Below, piece by piece: positions 1 to 11,372 of a stretch of 64,000 bases of DNA (position 1 is the stretch's first letter; the number at the start of each line of letters is the position of its first letter). The DNA comes from Solen grandis. Taxonomy: Eukaryota; Mollusca; Bivalvia; Adapedonta; Solenidae. The translations under genes were made by a program, and so were the position numbers. The DNA lies in assembly GCA_021229015.1 (NCBI GenBank), contig CM037783.1, positions 3,440,725 through 3,504,724 on the forward strand, written 5' to 3'. A model generated the notes under the pieces. That model saw only the letters and a program-made list of their open reading frames with translations. It searched no databases and was not told the origin of the DNA.

Positions 1-230
1 TGCTGACTAACTTAAACAAACCTAAATTGATTTTAACCAAACTTGGTCACAATGTATATGAGCACAGTTGGGAGCAGGAAGTCATGGGTTTGATCCCCAG
101 CTGCAATATACCAAAGTCCTAAAAGATTTTTCTGATACAGCTCTCATCCTTGGCACTCAGCATGTAAGGGTAGTTCCATGACCACAATATATAACGAGTC
201 TACAGGGAAATTAAACCCAACAAACACACA
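1..230 (+). repeat. tRNA-derived SINE fragment
   Basis: A degenerate copy of the SINE best preserved at 30052-30352. The B-box-like stretch GGGTTTGATCCCC lies near 85-97. It is followed by the body motifs GCACTCAGCATGTAAGGGTAG (shared with GCTCAGCATATAAGGGTAG of the better copy) and the tail AAATTAAACCCAACAAAC. The A box is lost. It is a relic and carries no gene. Confidence 0.6.
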
Positions 231-780
231 CTATCTTGGCCAAGTTCCATAACCATCCAGATTGTCCCATACACTCCCAAGTGTGATCTTGTCCAGACTT
301 GGTCAGAATGTAAATGGGCACAATATCTCAATTATGTACCATAAACAGCCAAAATATCTTAAACATTTTCAGAGTTACTGCCCTCAAATTGATGAAAAAT
401 TGCAAAAATAACAGTCTCTTCTCTATCACTGTCAAACATGAACCAATCTTTACCAAACCTTGTCATAAGGTGTATTGCCACAGTATATTGATCAAGTTTG
501 AAGTCCAGTCAAAATGTCTCAGACACTTCAGACCCTCATAATGAAATTGCAGGATGGGAATATTTTTAGATAACCAGTGCACTTGTTATTTATGTGAACT
601 TTTACATTTTTTGGTTGAGGGGGGAATTTTGGTTGGAAAAGGGATTGGGGGGTGGGATGGGGGGACTTTGGCTTGGGGAATGGTGCTGAATATCGGCACT
701 AAAATTTGGAGATCGATAGCCTTGACTGCGAGTTGGCAGTATATGGTAAAAATTATCATATAAACTAATACATTAGTTAA
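231..780. other. no gene; decayed tandem-unit repeat
   Basis: No coding exon is recognisable. Related phrases recur at about 38, 291 and 448 (an 'accaaacttggtcannatgtatatg...cacaatat' theme), so this is probably the interior of an old transposon with tandem units. Confidence 0.4.
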
Positions 781-1209
781 CCAGGTTTTCCTAAGGAAAA
801 TCTGGTTATTATATTAGCCAGGCTGGTGGGCAGGTGTCAAACTTTTCTTCTGAGCAAAACTCCTCCTACATTTGAACAGATTTTGACCAAGCTTTCACAT
901 GATTATTGTCATCAACTGCCTCAGTGCATATTGTCATGATTTTATGATTTGATTGTTTTTGACAAAGTTATGCCCCCTTCTAAATATCATTAAAGATATC
1001 TCACGAGCGCATCTCCTTCTACATTTTGAAGGGATTTTGATAAAATTATGCATGTTTTTTGTCATCAACTGCCCAAGAGCATATTGTAGGGATTTCTAAT
1101 TTGATCATTTTTGACGGAGTAATGTCCCTTTTTAAATTTTATCCAATACTCCTACATTTCTGACTGGGTTTTGACAGAACTTTTGGGCATTTGTAATTGG
1201 ATCATTTTT
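781..1209 (+). repeat. 5' part of an older host element (family E)
   Basis: The segment opens with a hairpin, CCAGGTTTTCCT/AAGGAAAATCTGG. It then repeats a unit of roughly 145 bp ('cctcctacatt...ttttgacc...tttcacatgattattgtcatcaactgcc') near 866, 1013 and 1150. The same unit resumes at 2500-2650, between the two inserted elements, so this is one old element later split by insertions. Its 3' end was not located. Confidence 0.45.
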
Positions 1210-2490
1210 AGCTCACCTGAGCACTTGTGCTCGGGTGAGCTTTTGTGATCGCCTTTTGTCCGTCGTGCGTCGTCCGTCGTCAACAATTGCTTGTGAACAC
1301 TCTAGAGGCCACAGTTTTGGCCCAATCTTCATGAAACTTGGTCAGGATGTTTGTCTACATAATATCTCGGATGAGTTCGAAATTGGGTCATGTGGGGTCA
1401 AAACTAGGTCACTAGGTCAAATCTTGAAAAACCTTGTGAACATCTAGAGGCCACAGTTTTGGCCCAATCTTCATGGAACTTAATTAGGTGTTTGTCTACA
1501 TGATATCTCGGATGAGTTCGAAATTGGGTCATGTGGGGTCAAAACTAGGTCACAGGTCAAATCTTGAAAAACCTTGTGAACACTAAGGCCACAGTTTTAG
1601 GCCCAATCTTCATAAAATTTTGGTCAGGATATTTGTCTACATGATATCTCGGATGAGTTTGAAATTGGGTCATGTGGGGTCAAAAACTAGGTCACCAGGT
1701 CAAATCTTAGAAAAACCTTGTGAACACTCTACAGGCCACAGTTTTGACCCAATCTTCATGAAACTTGGTCAGGATGTTTGTCTACATGATATCTCGGATG
1801 AGTTCGAAATTGGGTCATGTGGGGTCAAAAACTAGGTCACCAGGTCAAATCTTAGAAAAAGCTTGTGAACACTCTACAGGCCATAGTTTTGGCCCAATCT
1901 TCATAAAATTTGGTCAGGATGTTTGTCTACATGATATCTCAGATGAGTTTGAAATTGGGTGACATGGGGTCAAAAACTAGGTCACCAGGAAAAATCTTAG
2001 AAAAACCTTGTGAACACTCTAAGAGGCCACAGTTTTGGCCCAAATTTCATGAAAAATGGTCAGGGTGTTTGTCTACATGATATCTCATGAGTTGAAATGG
2101 GTAATGGGGTCAAAAACTAGGTCACCAGGAAAAATCTTAGAAAAACCTTGTGAACACTCTAGAGGCCACAGTTTTAGCCCAATCTTCATGAAAAATGGTC
2201 AGGATGTTTGTCTAATTGATATATTGGATGAGTTTGAAAATGAATCACATGAGGTTAAAAACTAGGTCACCAGGTCAAATCTAAGAAAAACCTTGTGAAC
2301 ACTCTAGTTTTTCCCTTTTAAATTAAAACTGCATGAATTCCCAGTTGAGTGCAAATTCAGGTAGGATCAATATGTAGGTCACTTAGTCAAATGTTAGAAA
2401 AACACTTTTAGATGCCAGATTTTTTGTCATTATGCCTAACACAGCCATCTTACTCAGGTGAGCGACACAGGGCCATCTTGGCCCTCTTGT
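1210..2490 (+). mobile_element. HINE-like element, family A copy 1
   Basis: Non-autonomous element with no transposase. The 5' end AGCTCACCTGAGCACTTGTG forms a hairpin. The 3' end has the inverted motif CTCAGGTGAGCG, then a perfect 6-bp hairpin GGGCCA-TCT-TGGCCC, then TCTTGT. The inside is about seven to eight tandem units of 140-145 bp, each starting TTGTGAACACTCTAGAGGCC; unit starts fall at about 1291, 1434, 1574, 1718, 1863, 2008, 2148 and 2293. The 5' flank is a T run and the 3' flank is T. Sub-terminal inverted repeats, a 3' hairpin and an internal minisatellite fit the non-autonomous Helentron (HINE) design; that classification is inference. Short open frames inside are periodic artefacts. 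Confidence 0.75.
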
Positions 2491-3073
2491 TTGATAGTTT
2501 TACCCCTTTATTGAATTTGGTAAAAAAAAAAAATATATATATCTTCAGAGTACAACTCCTTCTCCAGGGATTATGATCAAACTTTCACAGGATTATTATC
2601 ATCATCAAGTCCCCCAGTGCATAATGTCAGGATTTTCAGAATCGGACATTTTTTAGCTCGACTATTCGTAGAATATGAGAGCTATTGTAGTCACCCTGGC
2701 GTTGGCGTTGCAGCTTTTGGTTAAAGTTTGGGTGCAAGTTACTATCAACCTGATATCTCAATAACCATTTATGGTATTGACTTGAAAGTTTATAAATATG
2801 TTCAGGGGCATCAGACAACCAAGGTAGATAACTCTTGACTGAATTTAATATGAATTATGGCCCCTTTTTAACTTAGAAATTTTGGTTTAAGTTTTGCATG
2901 CAATAGAAAATTTGGTTAAAGTTTTGCGTGCAAGCTACTATCTAGTTTGTAATTCAATAACCATTCATGGTATTGACTTGAAAGTTTATGAATATGTTTA
3001 GGGGCATCATACAACCAAGGTAGATAACTCTATGGAATAAACTAAAAATTATGACCCCCTTTTAACTTAGAAT

Positions 3074-4525
3074 GGGTAATGGACGAAGCGTACCATTACC
3101 GAAGCGTACCATTTTTGGTCGAAGCGTACCACTTTTCAAAATAGGTAATTTAGCGCTAATATTTTATGTTTTGTTATTTAAATTGGATTGATTTAAAGGT
3201 GATATATGACAGAATGGAATAATATTTTGTCAAACATGCAATATTATAATAATAAAAGGCACGACATTGAGTGAAAAATCGAGTGATATACCGCCGATAA
3301 TGTCAGATTACATATGCAGATAATCTTCTTTTTTTTTTTTTCGTGTTTATGACGTATTTTAGTCAATACGGGATCTTGTTGTTACTATGAAAATGCATGC
3401 ATGTAAGTACCTCGATCAATAGCGGAATAGGATTAATATATTAAACATACCAGCACGATTTTGAAAAACTGCAATTTGGCATTAAGAAATCCATGTCTCT
3501 TATTCATTATGGATCCAAATGTAGTATCCGTATGCAATTGAAAAGGAACTGATGTCTTTACAAGAAAAAAAAATCAACAAACAAAAAGTCGTGCTTCCTC
3601 AAATGCCTACGTGAGATATTGCTGATTTAATTGTGTACTGTCCACTCGACACGCGCCAACCCCATGACCCTGTGACGTAATTTGATTCTGTGCAAAGCTA
3701 GGTGTTAACACGCGCTGTACATAGTGTAATCGGGTTGGATATGGTTAAAGGATTCGGCTTTCTTTGAAGTAATGTTCAAAGAACAGTCAATACACGGATA
3801 GTCTGACATGATGAGTGCATTCTATTTCTATGCGCACCATTTTATACGATGCGAATTGTTGTTTGAGTAATTCGTGTCGGTATGATTTAATTTATGTGTG
3901 AAAACCGATAAAGCAAACCGATGTCATTAACGATTCGCGGTTTTGGTAATACTGACACTAACCTATGATGATTGCTAATTAAAGCAATTAATCAATCATA
4001 ATTGATTTGATAATAGTAATTAACAGTCGGCTTTTAATGTTTGTACATAATTTTTGCCTTTAATGATTAATTTTTTTTTTTTTTTTAATGATTAAAAGGT
4101 TCGGCATCATGCTTGTATGTATATGGTTTCGCAATTTTAAGATAGATTATAATATTGCGTTGGCATTTTTCGTTAAATATTAACACAACATGAATGCATT
4201 TAGATAAATGTAGGATGATAATGAAACACTTATGATATACAATTAAATGACATTCCCTGGTATATAGTTTATATCCTGTTGCCGTGTGAGGTTCCGCGTC
4301 TTATTTTTTTTCTACAAAAATCGATGTCGCTGTTTTCAAATAAGTACATAAACATAAAATATGAAATAAATTCAAGTTATGGATGCTTAATGAACATCAG
4401 CAACATAAACTTATTCATATTCAAGCAATTTCCCGATATAATTTTTATAGTGGTACGCTTCGACCGCATAAATGGTACACTTCGTCCTGGTACGCTTCGG
4501 TAATGGTACGCTTCATCTATAATCC
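3074..4525. mobile_element. TIR DNA transposon with 8-bp target duplication (hAT-like?)
   Basis: The element is flanked by identical 8-mers CTTAGAAT at 3066-3073 and 4526-4533, an exact target-site duplication that fits the hAT preference nTnnnnAn. The terminal inverted repeats are long and modular. Three copies of CGAAGCGTACCA lie at 3084, 3100 and 3120, and four inverted copies of TGGTACGCTTCG (one with a C-to-T-type change) lie at 4451, 4473, 4488 and 4504. The interior of about 1.3 kb encodes no recognisable transposase, so it is non-autonomous. The outer bases (GGG/GGA) are not the usual hAT CAGGG, which leaves the superfamily open. Confidence 0.7.
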
Positions 4526-4813
4526 CTTAGAATTATGATTAAATTTTTGCATTCAAGCTACTATCCACCTTATATCTCAGAAATTGCTTGTGGAATTAAC
4601 TAGAAAGTTAGGGTGTGTCTTCAAGGGCATCAGAAAACAGGAGCATAACTTTTGGACTGATGCAAATTATGGCCCTTTTCTAACTTGGATTTTTGGTTTA
4701 AGTTGTGCATGCACAGTGTTATTGTGCATATGTCTCAGTAACTAGGCATGGGATTGATTTTAGACATCATAAATATATTAAGAGGTATCAGACTATCAAG
4801 GTATATCATTTTT

Positions 4814-5717
4814 ATACGCCCATCTTAAGATGGGGCGTATTATGTGAACACTCACGGTGGGCGGGCGTGGAACATTTGTTGTCCGGGCTCTAACTTCAAT
4901 ACCGTTTGCCCAATCCTTTTCAAACTTTCCACACATGTGCATGGCCATAATATCTCGGATGAGTTCAATATCCAGCATTATCGCTTGAATGACTTAGAAG
5001 TTATGGCCCTTGACGTACACAAAATACTTGAAATTGTGATTGTCCGGGCTCTAACTTCAATCCTTTTCAAACTTTCCACACATGTGCATGGCCATAATAT
5101 CACAGATGAGTTCGATATCCAGCATTATCGCTTGAAAGACTTAAAAGTTATGGCCCTTGACGTACACAAAATACTTGAAATTGTGATTGTCTGGGCTCTA
5201 ACTTCAATACCGTTAGACCAATCCTTTTCAAACTTTCCACACATGTGCATGGCCATAAAATCGCGGATGAGTTCGATATTCAGCATTATTGCTGAATGAC
5301 TTAAAGTTATGGCCCTTGAGTACACAAAATACTTGAATTGTGATTGTCTGGGCTCTAACTTCAATATTGTTTGCCCAATCCTCTTCAAACTTTCCACACA
5401 TGTGCATTGCCATAATATCTTGGCTGAGTTCAATATCCAGCATTCTGATGTGAATGACTTTGAAGTTATGGCCCTTGATGTACACAACATACTTGAAAAT
5501 TTGCTTGTCCCTAGTCCTTAGACCCTATGAGGTGTTGTCAGATCTTGCAGTTAATTAATAGAAATGTATCAACATTTTTTTTTTATGATTAACATCATTA
5601 ACTAATGGGATTTTGGAATTATTTTGCTTATTTATGGACAGTAGCTTGTTTCTCTGAGCTATTTCTGAGAGTCCCCATACCATGATGGGCGTATTTTGTG
5701 GCAGTCCTGACCCTTGT
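4814..5717 (+). mobile_element. HINE-like element, family C copy 1
   Basis: The 5' end ATACGCCCATCTTAAGATGG is a hairpin, and the 3' end carries the inverse GATGGGCGTAT followed by a CCTTGT terminus. Inside are about three to four tandem units of 150-170 bp ('gggctctaacttcaataccg...cacacatgtgcatggccataat...cttgaaattgtgattgtc'). It is inserted after a T run inside family B copy 1. Its 3' 260 bp are almost identical to copy 2 at 16713-17485, which suggests recent spread. Confidence 0.75.
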
Positions 5718-5816
5718 TTACTATTACTATGAAGGGCAAGAATTATAATAGATTTCATTTGATTTACCAACAAGCATTTTGAATAGTCGAGCGTGCTGTC
5801 CTCTGACAGCTCTTGT

Positions 5817-6012
5817 TACATTTTATGCCCCTTTGTTTATTTTGTCAGTTTTTAATTCTGAGTGCACTTCTATTACTATTTTTAAAGATAGGAAAGGGGT
5901 AAGCGGTAGGAGATTGAAAATTTGGTTTTAAGTCATTTTATGACAATTGTTATGTATTTACACTGCTGCCGTATTAGGAAATACAAGCAAGGTAAAGCAG
6001 TTTGATATTAAC
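5817..6012. other. no gene seen
   Basis: Short intronic spacer between two transposons, possibly the 3' remainder of the older host element. Nothing coding is recognised. Confidence 0.4.
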
Positions 6013-6839
6013 TACCATATAGCGGGTTATTTCTGCTGGTAATTTATTTCTTCTACTTTGCAGATGAACACATATCCGTAGAAATAAGTTCTGTGGAAAT
6101 TAACTAGCAGTAGAAAAATATTCGCAGGTTAAAATTCTTTAGATCCCTTATGATTGTGAGATTCTGATCTACATGAAATATGCTGCGACAGTATTTCTAT
6201 TATAAACAAGAATTTGTTACCGATAGCATTAAAACAAAACAACCAGTCAGTGTAGTTTTCACTAAATGGTTTGTAATTACAGGAAATGGATGAAAAGAAC
6301 AAAGAGTAAAAATATGATAGTTTGACCACATTTCATTGTAATCTTCCCTTATCAATGGCACACAACATGTCACCTTCCAGGTTCACCTGTAATGGGGAGA
6401 TTTTCTCCACCTTGGGGTCTTTATTACATGCAAAAAAATGCAAACTATGCATATTTTCATATGTATACCAATGGTATGCTCTCTGAATTGCCCTGGAAAT
6501 TTATTTTACAGTTGAAGTATCTAGTTTAAATTTTGCATTTGAAAATCTATAAACATACAATTAAAAAGTCAAGTGATGGATTGACTCATGTCTGTTACTA
6601 ACTTATACCAAAGCAGCTGTTAAATTGTGTACGGTATGATTGATGATAGAGTATGTGAGATGTAATATAGAGTGATCTTCCTTAGGTGTTTTGCTTTAAA
6701 TAGCAACGTAAGCATGCGCAGAAATAAATTCTTCCTTGGACAGAAATTGCAGAAAAATAATCTGTAGAAAAAAACTAACCCATTTTTATGGCAAAAACAA
6801 AAAAAATATTACACCTAGGAAATAACCCGCTATACGGTA
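6013..6839. mobile_element. MITE with 21-bp terminal inverted repeats
   Basis: The left end TACCATATAGCGGGTTATTTC matches the reverse complement of the right end GAAATAACCCGCTATACGGTA with one mismatch over 21 bp. The interior of about 785 bp is AT-rich and encodes nothing recognisable. The target duplication is unclear. It lies upstream of the first BZW exon seen, in what should be an intron. Confidence 0.7.
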
Positions 6840-6969
6840 ATTTATTGTTAGCCAAAAATATGAAATATCTAATGGTTTAAAAAAACTGCAGATGGTTCTA
6901 AAAAAATATAGTTGAATCAAATCTTTTATGATTTCCTATGTTGTGTAATGCGAGGGCCGTGTCTTGTAG

Positions 6970-7105
6970 CTTCTGGTGTTCCTGAAGGGTTTTACTGAAG
7001 ATGACCAAAACAAACTTGCCATCATCCTTGGCATCATCTTTGCCAATGGGTTCTGCAAGGCTCAGGTGCTGGTCAGCATCTTTGAGGACCACCTCGTCAA
7101 AGAAG
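6970..7105 (+). CDS. BZW1: BZW (eIF5-mimic protein) internal exon, MIF4G-like region
   Basis: This exon encodes LLVFLKGFTEDDQNKLAIIL followed by residues that end in HLVKEG. It matches the middle of the BZW1/BZW2 (krasavietz, 5MP) family, where vertebrate proteins read LLLFLKGF...RNKLA..TG.LLANG...LVKEG. BZW proteins mimic eIF5: they bind eIF2 and eIF3 through a C-terminal W2 domain and tighten start-codon selection in the cytoplasm. The acceptor is TTGTAG before 6970 and the donor is GTAAGA after 7105. The exon starts in phase 0 and leaves one base of a Gly codon, completed by the first two bases of the exon at 13646. That phase agreement and collinear homology make the call strong. Upstream exons are not in the window. 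Vertebrates have two paralogues; I cannot tell which symbol applies to this invertebrate gene. Confidence 0.88.
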
Positions 7106-8052
7106 GTAAGAAGACTAACCTGTATGTTTGAACATTTGTTTAAGGGTTTACAGTTTGTTCAGATTATACCCCTTCTACCCCTGGGTAGGGGTGGGGGCTA
7201 TATAGGAATCATTTTATCTGTCCATCCGCCTGTCCCAAAGATTTTTTGTCCAAGCTCTAACTTAATAATGCCTCGCTGGATTTCCAGATGGTTTGGCACA
7301 AATGTTTACAATATTAAGATGGAATGTCACCTGAAAGAACCAGATTGCTTTTTCAAAGGTCAAGGTTATACTTAGAGGTCAACAACTGAAAATCCATGCC
7401 AAAATGCTTATCCGGGATGTAACTTGACAGAATATTGTTGGATTTCCATATGGTTTGGCACAATGTTTACAATATTTAGATGGTATGTCATGCGATAGAA
7501 CCAGATTGCTAGCTCAAAGGTCATACATAGAAGTCAACAATAGAAAATCAATGCCAGTATGAGGGGTGTTCGAAAAGTATCCGGAAAAGTGCCATAACTT
7601 AATTATTAATATCAGAATAAAACTTTCAAAATTGATACTTTGATATATCTTAATCAGAAAGAGAAAAGGAAACAAATTGCACTCATGCAAATTCCAGTCA
7701 CTGTGGCAACATCAGGTAGCGTTGAGCAGGGCAAATTTTGTAACTCTTCACGTTCACTTGTCTTTAAAGATCACATATACTGATTTAGAATATTCCCAAC
7801 ATCAAAAACTGCCGAAAATATGCGGACCAATTCCAAGACCTTTTCTCAAGTCCTACGTAATGTCATGGACTGAAATCTAACGTCATTTCTGTTAATTTCT
7901 TAAGACAAGAACATTTGTTTAGGGAAAACCGTAAATATGGCACTAGAAAAGTGCTCATAAAGACTTGTATATTAATGTGTAAAACAAAATCAGAGACGCT
8001 CCCCATGATCATGGGTACTAACAGCAAGGGTTAAAGGAGGAAAATCAACAAA

Positions 8053-9312
8053 CGAGGGTCATCCAGAAATGAATGAGAGTTGCTTAATAACATAAAAACT
8101 ACAAGTGTTACTCACAAAATCTCTTCATAATCCCTCAGTATGATCTCCCGCAGATGCTATGGTTGACTCCCATCTTTTTGGCTGATACCGAACTCTCATT
8201 GCTAGGCGACATAGTTCATTCAAATCATCATATCGGACTCCATATAGTGGTTCTTTAAGTTTTGGAAACAGGTCGTAGTCGGGGGAACTTAATTCTGGTG
8301 AATATGATGGGTGATTAAGGACTTCTCAAAGGTACCACTTGAACACTTCCATAACAACGCTGGACTTGTGCGGCACAGCGTTATCATGCAAAAGTAATGG
8401 CGTCACCTGTAAAAGTTTCGGTCGTGTGCGGCGTATTGCTGGTGGAAGAATTTTAGTCAAATACCACTTTATTAACTGTGCTTCCATGTGGAACTCTGTG
8501 TGTTGTCAAAACGCTGTAAATATCGTAAGCAGATATCATTAACATCTTTGGAAAGTTCATACTGCGGCGATATTTCACAGGTTTTGGCGAGTTTGGAGTA
8601 TGCCATTCAGAGCTTTGGTGTTTCAAATCTGGCTCAAATGACCGGATCCATGTGTCGTTGATACCAACCACACTATTCAGCATCATTTCACCTTCCTCTG
8701 AATATCTATTCAACAATTTAGTGCAAATTTGAACATGTTTGTCTTTTTCAGTTTTTGAGAGTGCATGCAGCACCCACCGTGTGGCGATCTTTCTCATGCC
8801 TTAATTCTGTGTCAGAATAACATGAACGGAACTCTTACGTATCCTAGATTTATATGTAATTTCCTCGCATGTAAATCGTCTATCAGAGTTGAAAAGTTGA
8901 GCAACAATTTCGGTTTTATTGGCGTCTGTAACTGTCACCGGAGGAGGGCTTCTTGTAAGACTCTTGCCATCCATTATTGAAATCCTTCACCCATCTACAA
9001 AAAGTGCTAAATCCAACTGCACATGTCGGGTCAACCTCCTGGAGTGCATTTAATATTTCAGTCGCTTTCTTTCCACGCCTAATCTCTATCTTGATATACA
9101 CATGAATTTCTTCTCGCATCAGTGCAAATGCATCGTCCGCCATTGCGTTGTTTGATATGACATCATCAAAAATGACGTAACGTCACGATGTTTATGAACA
9201 CATGCGCTTACGCACAAAGAGTTATTTTAGTTACGTGCCAAGTTTTGTGGCTTTATGTTGTTTCAATCAAAAGTTACAAACTAACTCTCATTCATTTTCG
9301 GATGACCCTCAT
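8053..9312 (-). mobile_element. mariner-family transposon, decayed
   Basis: The termini are inverted repeats of about 28 bp: CGAGGGTCATCCAGAAATGA at the left matches the inverse of the right end, where CATTCATTTTCGGATGACCC is followed by TCAT. A TA dinucleotide follows the right end; the left TA is not intact. The length of about 1.26 kb is normal for a mariner. The transposase frame inside runs on the minus strand and is broken. Confidence 0.75.
8090..9143 (-). pseudogene. mariner transposase pseudogene
   Basis: The minus-strand reading starts MADDAFALMREEIHVYIKIE at 9143 with a helix-turn-helix-like N-terminus. A catalytic-region stretch follows, with WVLHALSKTEK, then a GINDTW box where active mariners have GDE-W, then EWHTPNSPKPVK. 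Further along are LLHDNAVPHKSS and YSPELSSPDYDLFPKLKEPL, which match the mariner HDNARPH and SPDLAP-D-LFPxLK blocks. The pieces sit in different frames with stops between them, and the first catalytic Asp appears replaced by Asn. Active mariners use a D,D34D triad to cut and paste DNA. This copy cannot encode a working enzyme. The spacing and order of motifs make the family call firm. Confidence 0.8.
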
Positions 9313-10065
9313 TAATGGGTGGTTCATCGCTTTCAAGACGACCCTGCACACAATATCAACAGCCCAAGATCTGGACTTCCATGTATGGCATTGTAAAGAA
9401 GACACAATTATAGAGTTGTCTGGGAAACAATCCTTAAAATTCGACAGGAGTGCTTCAGGACATACTTTTACAAGTGGATATGTAGGTGGGAGTTGGATGG
9501 ATCCTGCAAAGGAAAATATTTCAAAAAGATATAATTTTAAATGTGTCAGTCCTTATAAATGTCATATTCATTTCACGAGTAAGTTGCCCCCTTCAACATT
9601 ACCTAATATTGCCATAGTGACTCTGGAATTTGCATCAGTGCAATTTGTATCATTTTTGCTTTTAGATTAAGTTAAAAATATATTAAAAGTATATTAAAAT
9701 TATCACTTTACAAGATATCTTTCTAATAATCATATCAATGAAAAAGTAATGACAGTTTTCCAGATACTTAATACGTTGCATGCTTATCCGGGCTGTAACT
9801 TGACAAAGGATAGCTGGATTTCTCAAATGTTTACCATATTAAGCCAGAGTGTCGTGCGAGAGAAACAGTTTACTAGTTCAAAGGTCAAGGTCATACTTAG
9901 AGCTCAACAATATAAAATTAATGCTAATATTCTTGTCGGGGCTGTAACTTGACATAGGATCACTGGATTTCCAAATAGGTTGGAACAAATGTTTATTTTA
10001 TTAAGATGGAGTGTCATGTGCAAGAACCAGATTGCCAGCTCAAAGCAGGATCATTTTGGGCCACG

Positions 10066-11372
10066 ATTTCGCGTTCTTGCATTCATTAAAATCGCACCAG
10101 AAATCATCAAATGGGATAAAAGTTTGCCTTTGTCGGTAAAGTTGCACCCCGGCCATTCTATTTTCGCCTTCACAGCATCCTTTGATTTTGCTGATGGGTC
10201 TAAGTGTGCGTGTGTACCTGTCAGCCGGTGTCAAGCCAAGTAATATCAGTAGGCTATTCAACAACTCAAAGCTGATTTTGTGCAGGTATTTGGTTTGGCA
10301 TTTTAATTAAGTCTAATTAATTTATATGGGAAGTATTATTGTCTACTGGGTCTACTACTTCTTGAGGGAAATAAAAAAAATGTTAAATTATTTATCTAAA
10401 CCACACATTCTGCCATCTTTGATTTCAATATATATGATGAAGCCGAAAACATGTCCCAGTCCAGTCATCCGATAAATGATTTGTATATTGAAAGTTTATT
10501 CAACTGAGTCCCTCATCTTATCTTAGACCTACACAGAGACAACACTTATCGCATCTACAAATTATTCATTTGAAGACGAACAAAAAACTGACTGAAGGGA
10601 AATCATCATCATGTAAAAAGCACTGATAAATTAGGTTTACAGCAATAAAAACACTCAAAAAGTTTCAATAATGTTTTAAAATGTGGATGTTTAAAATAAA
10701 CATACGCAAATACAGATTATTTGGAATTAATGCTGACTTTGTACCATGATATTTATTATTGTAATGAGTAGAGAAATGGGTGGGGTAATGCATTGAGATA
10801 AGCATATTTTTCAATAAAGATAAAGCTTTTATTAGTTCAATAAGAAAGAAAAAGGGATACACTTTAATAGATCATTAGACATCATGAAAGACCTCATCAT
10901 TGTGTTTTAAAAGAAAATTCTGCAGAAAATTGAAAAAAGTCTATATTGAAAAATCTAATTAATACACATTTATACAAAAGACATTTTATAGCATCTGGTT
11001 CAGTCAAGCAAAAAGACATCTTACTTGATCCATTCTGTCACAAATTAACTAGCCAGCGATTGATTTCACATACTTTTCATGTTTGTGTTGTTATTAAATT
11101 TTTTTTAACTAATATTTAAAAAATCCCATTAAGATTTGCCAAATGAGCAACAAATCTCACACATTCTGGCCAAAAATGATCCCTGCAAAGGTCAAGGTCA
11201 TAAAGGTTACATGCTACATTCTTCCTGCATGCCAGAACCTTATATTTGCAACAGACTTTGATGAGTTTGTCAGCTGGTAAATAACATTAATACAGGCAGA
11301 TTTTGGTTATCCAAACATGCATTATCGGAAGCCTGCCCTTTATTTGAACCTAGCCTTTGGTCCTGATATTTT
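10066..11372. other. no gene seen in 1.3 kb of intron
   Basis: AT-rich sequence between BZW exons. The open stretch around 10040-10260 has no recognisable homology on either strand. No tRNA, exon or terminal repeat was identified. Confidence 0.4.

Larger units (their letters stand above)
2655..5816 (+). mobile_element. HINE-like element, family B copy 1 (interrupted)
   Basis: The 5' end is AGCTCGACTATTC. The 3' end carries its inverse GAATAGTCGAGCG, a perfect hairpin GCTGTC-CTCT-GACAGC and TCTTGT. The interior consists of units of roughly 160-170 bp ('gttaaagttttgcatgcaag...atctcaataaccatttatgg...ggcatcagacaaccaagg'). Two younger elements sit inside it, at 3074-4525 and 4814-5717. A second copy begins at 17614. 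The ends share the architecture of family A although the interior is different. Confidence 0.75.
7561..9770. mobile_element. long-TIR foldback-like element (family J)
   Basis: The left arm (about 7572-7750) is repeated in inverse orientation at about 9585-9766. Matching blocks include AAAGTATCCGGAAAA against its inverse TTTTCCAGATACTT, and TTGCACTCATGCAAATTCCA with a near-identical inverse at about 9628. The outer 12 bases differ between ends. A third arm copy lies at 62945-63121. The opening GAGGGGTGTTCGAAAAGTAT is typical of mariner-type termini, but no matching transposase belongs to this outer element. A mariner copy is nested inside. Confidence 0.65.
7150..10065. repeat. old host element (family G) with tandem units, interrupted
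   Basis: Units of about 150 bp recur outside the nested insertion: 'atccgggatgtaacttgaca...tggatttccatatggtttggcac...tgtttacaatatt' at about 7255, 7410, 9785 and 9940. The element at 7561-9770 interrupts this array. A CCTGGG-containing hairpin-like opening ('tacccctgggtagggg') lies near 7178. No protein product is expected. Confidence 0.5.

Noticed and set aside
1235..2265. Series of overlapping 65-75-residue frames with similar sequence (IFVYMISRMS..., GQDVCLHDISDEFE)
   Set aside because: They are translations of successive 140-145-bp units of a non-coding transposon; each frame breaks at the unit joint.
4844..5490. Open frames on both strands with KLSTHVHGHNI-type repeats
   Set aside because: They fall wholly inside the tandem units of a family C element, with both strands open because of low stop density, and have no domain match.
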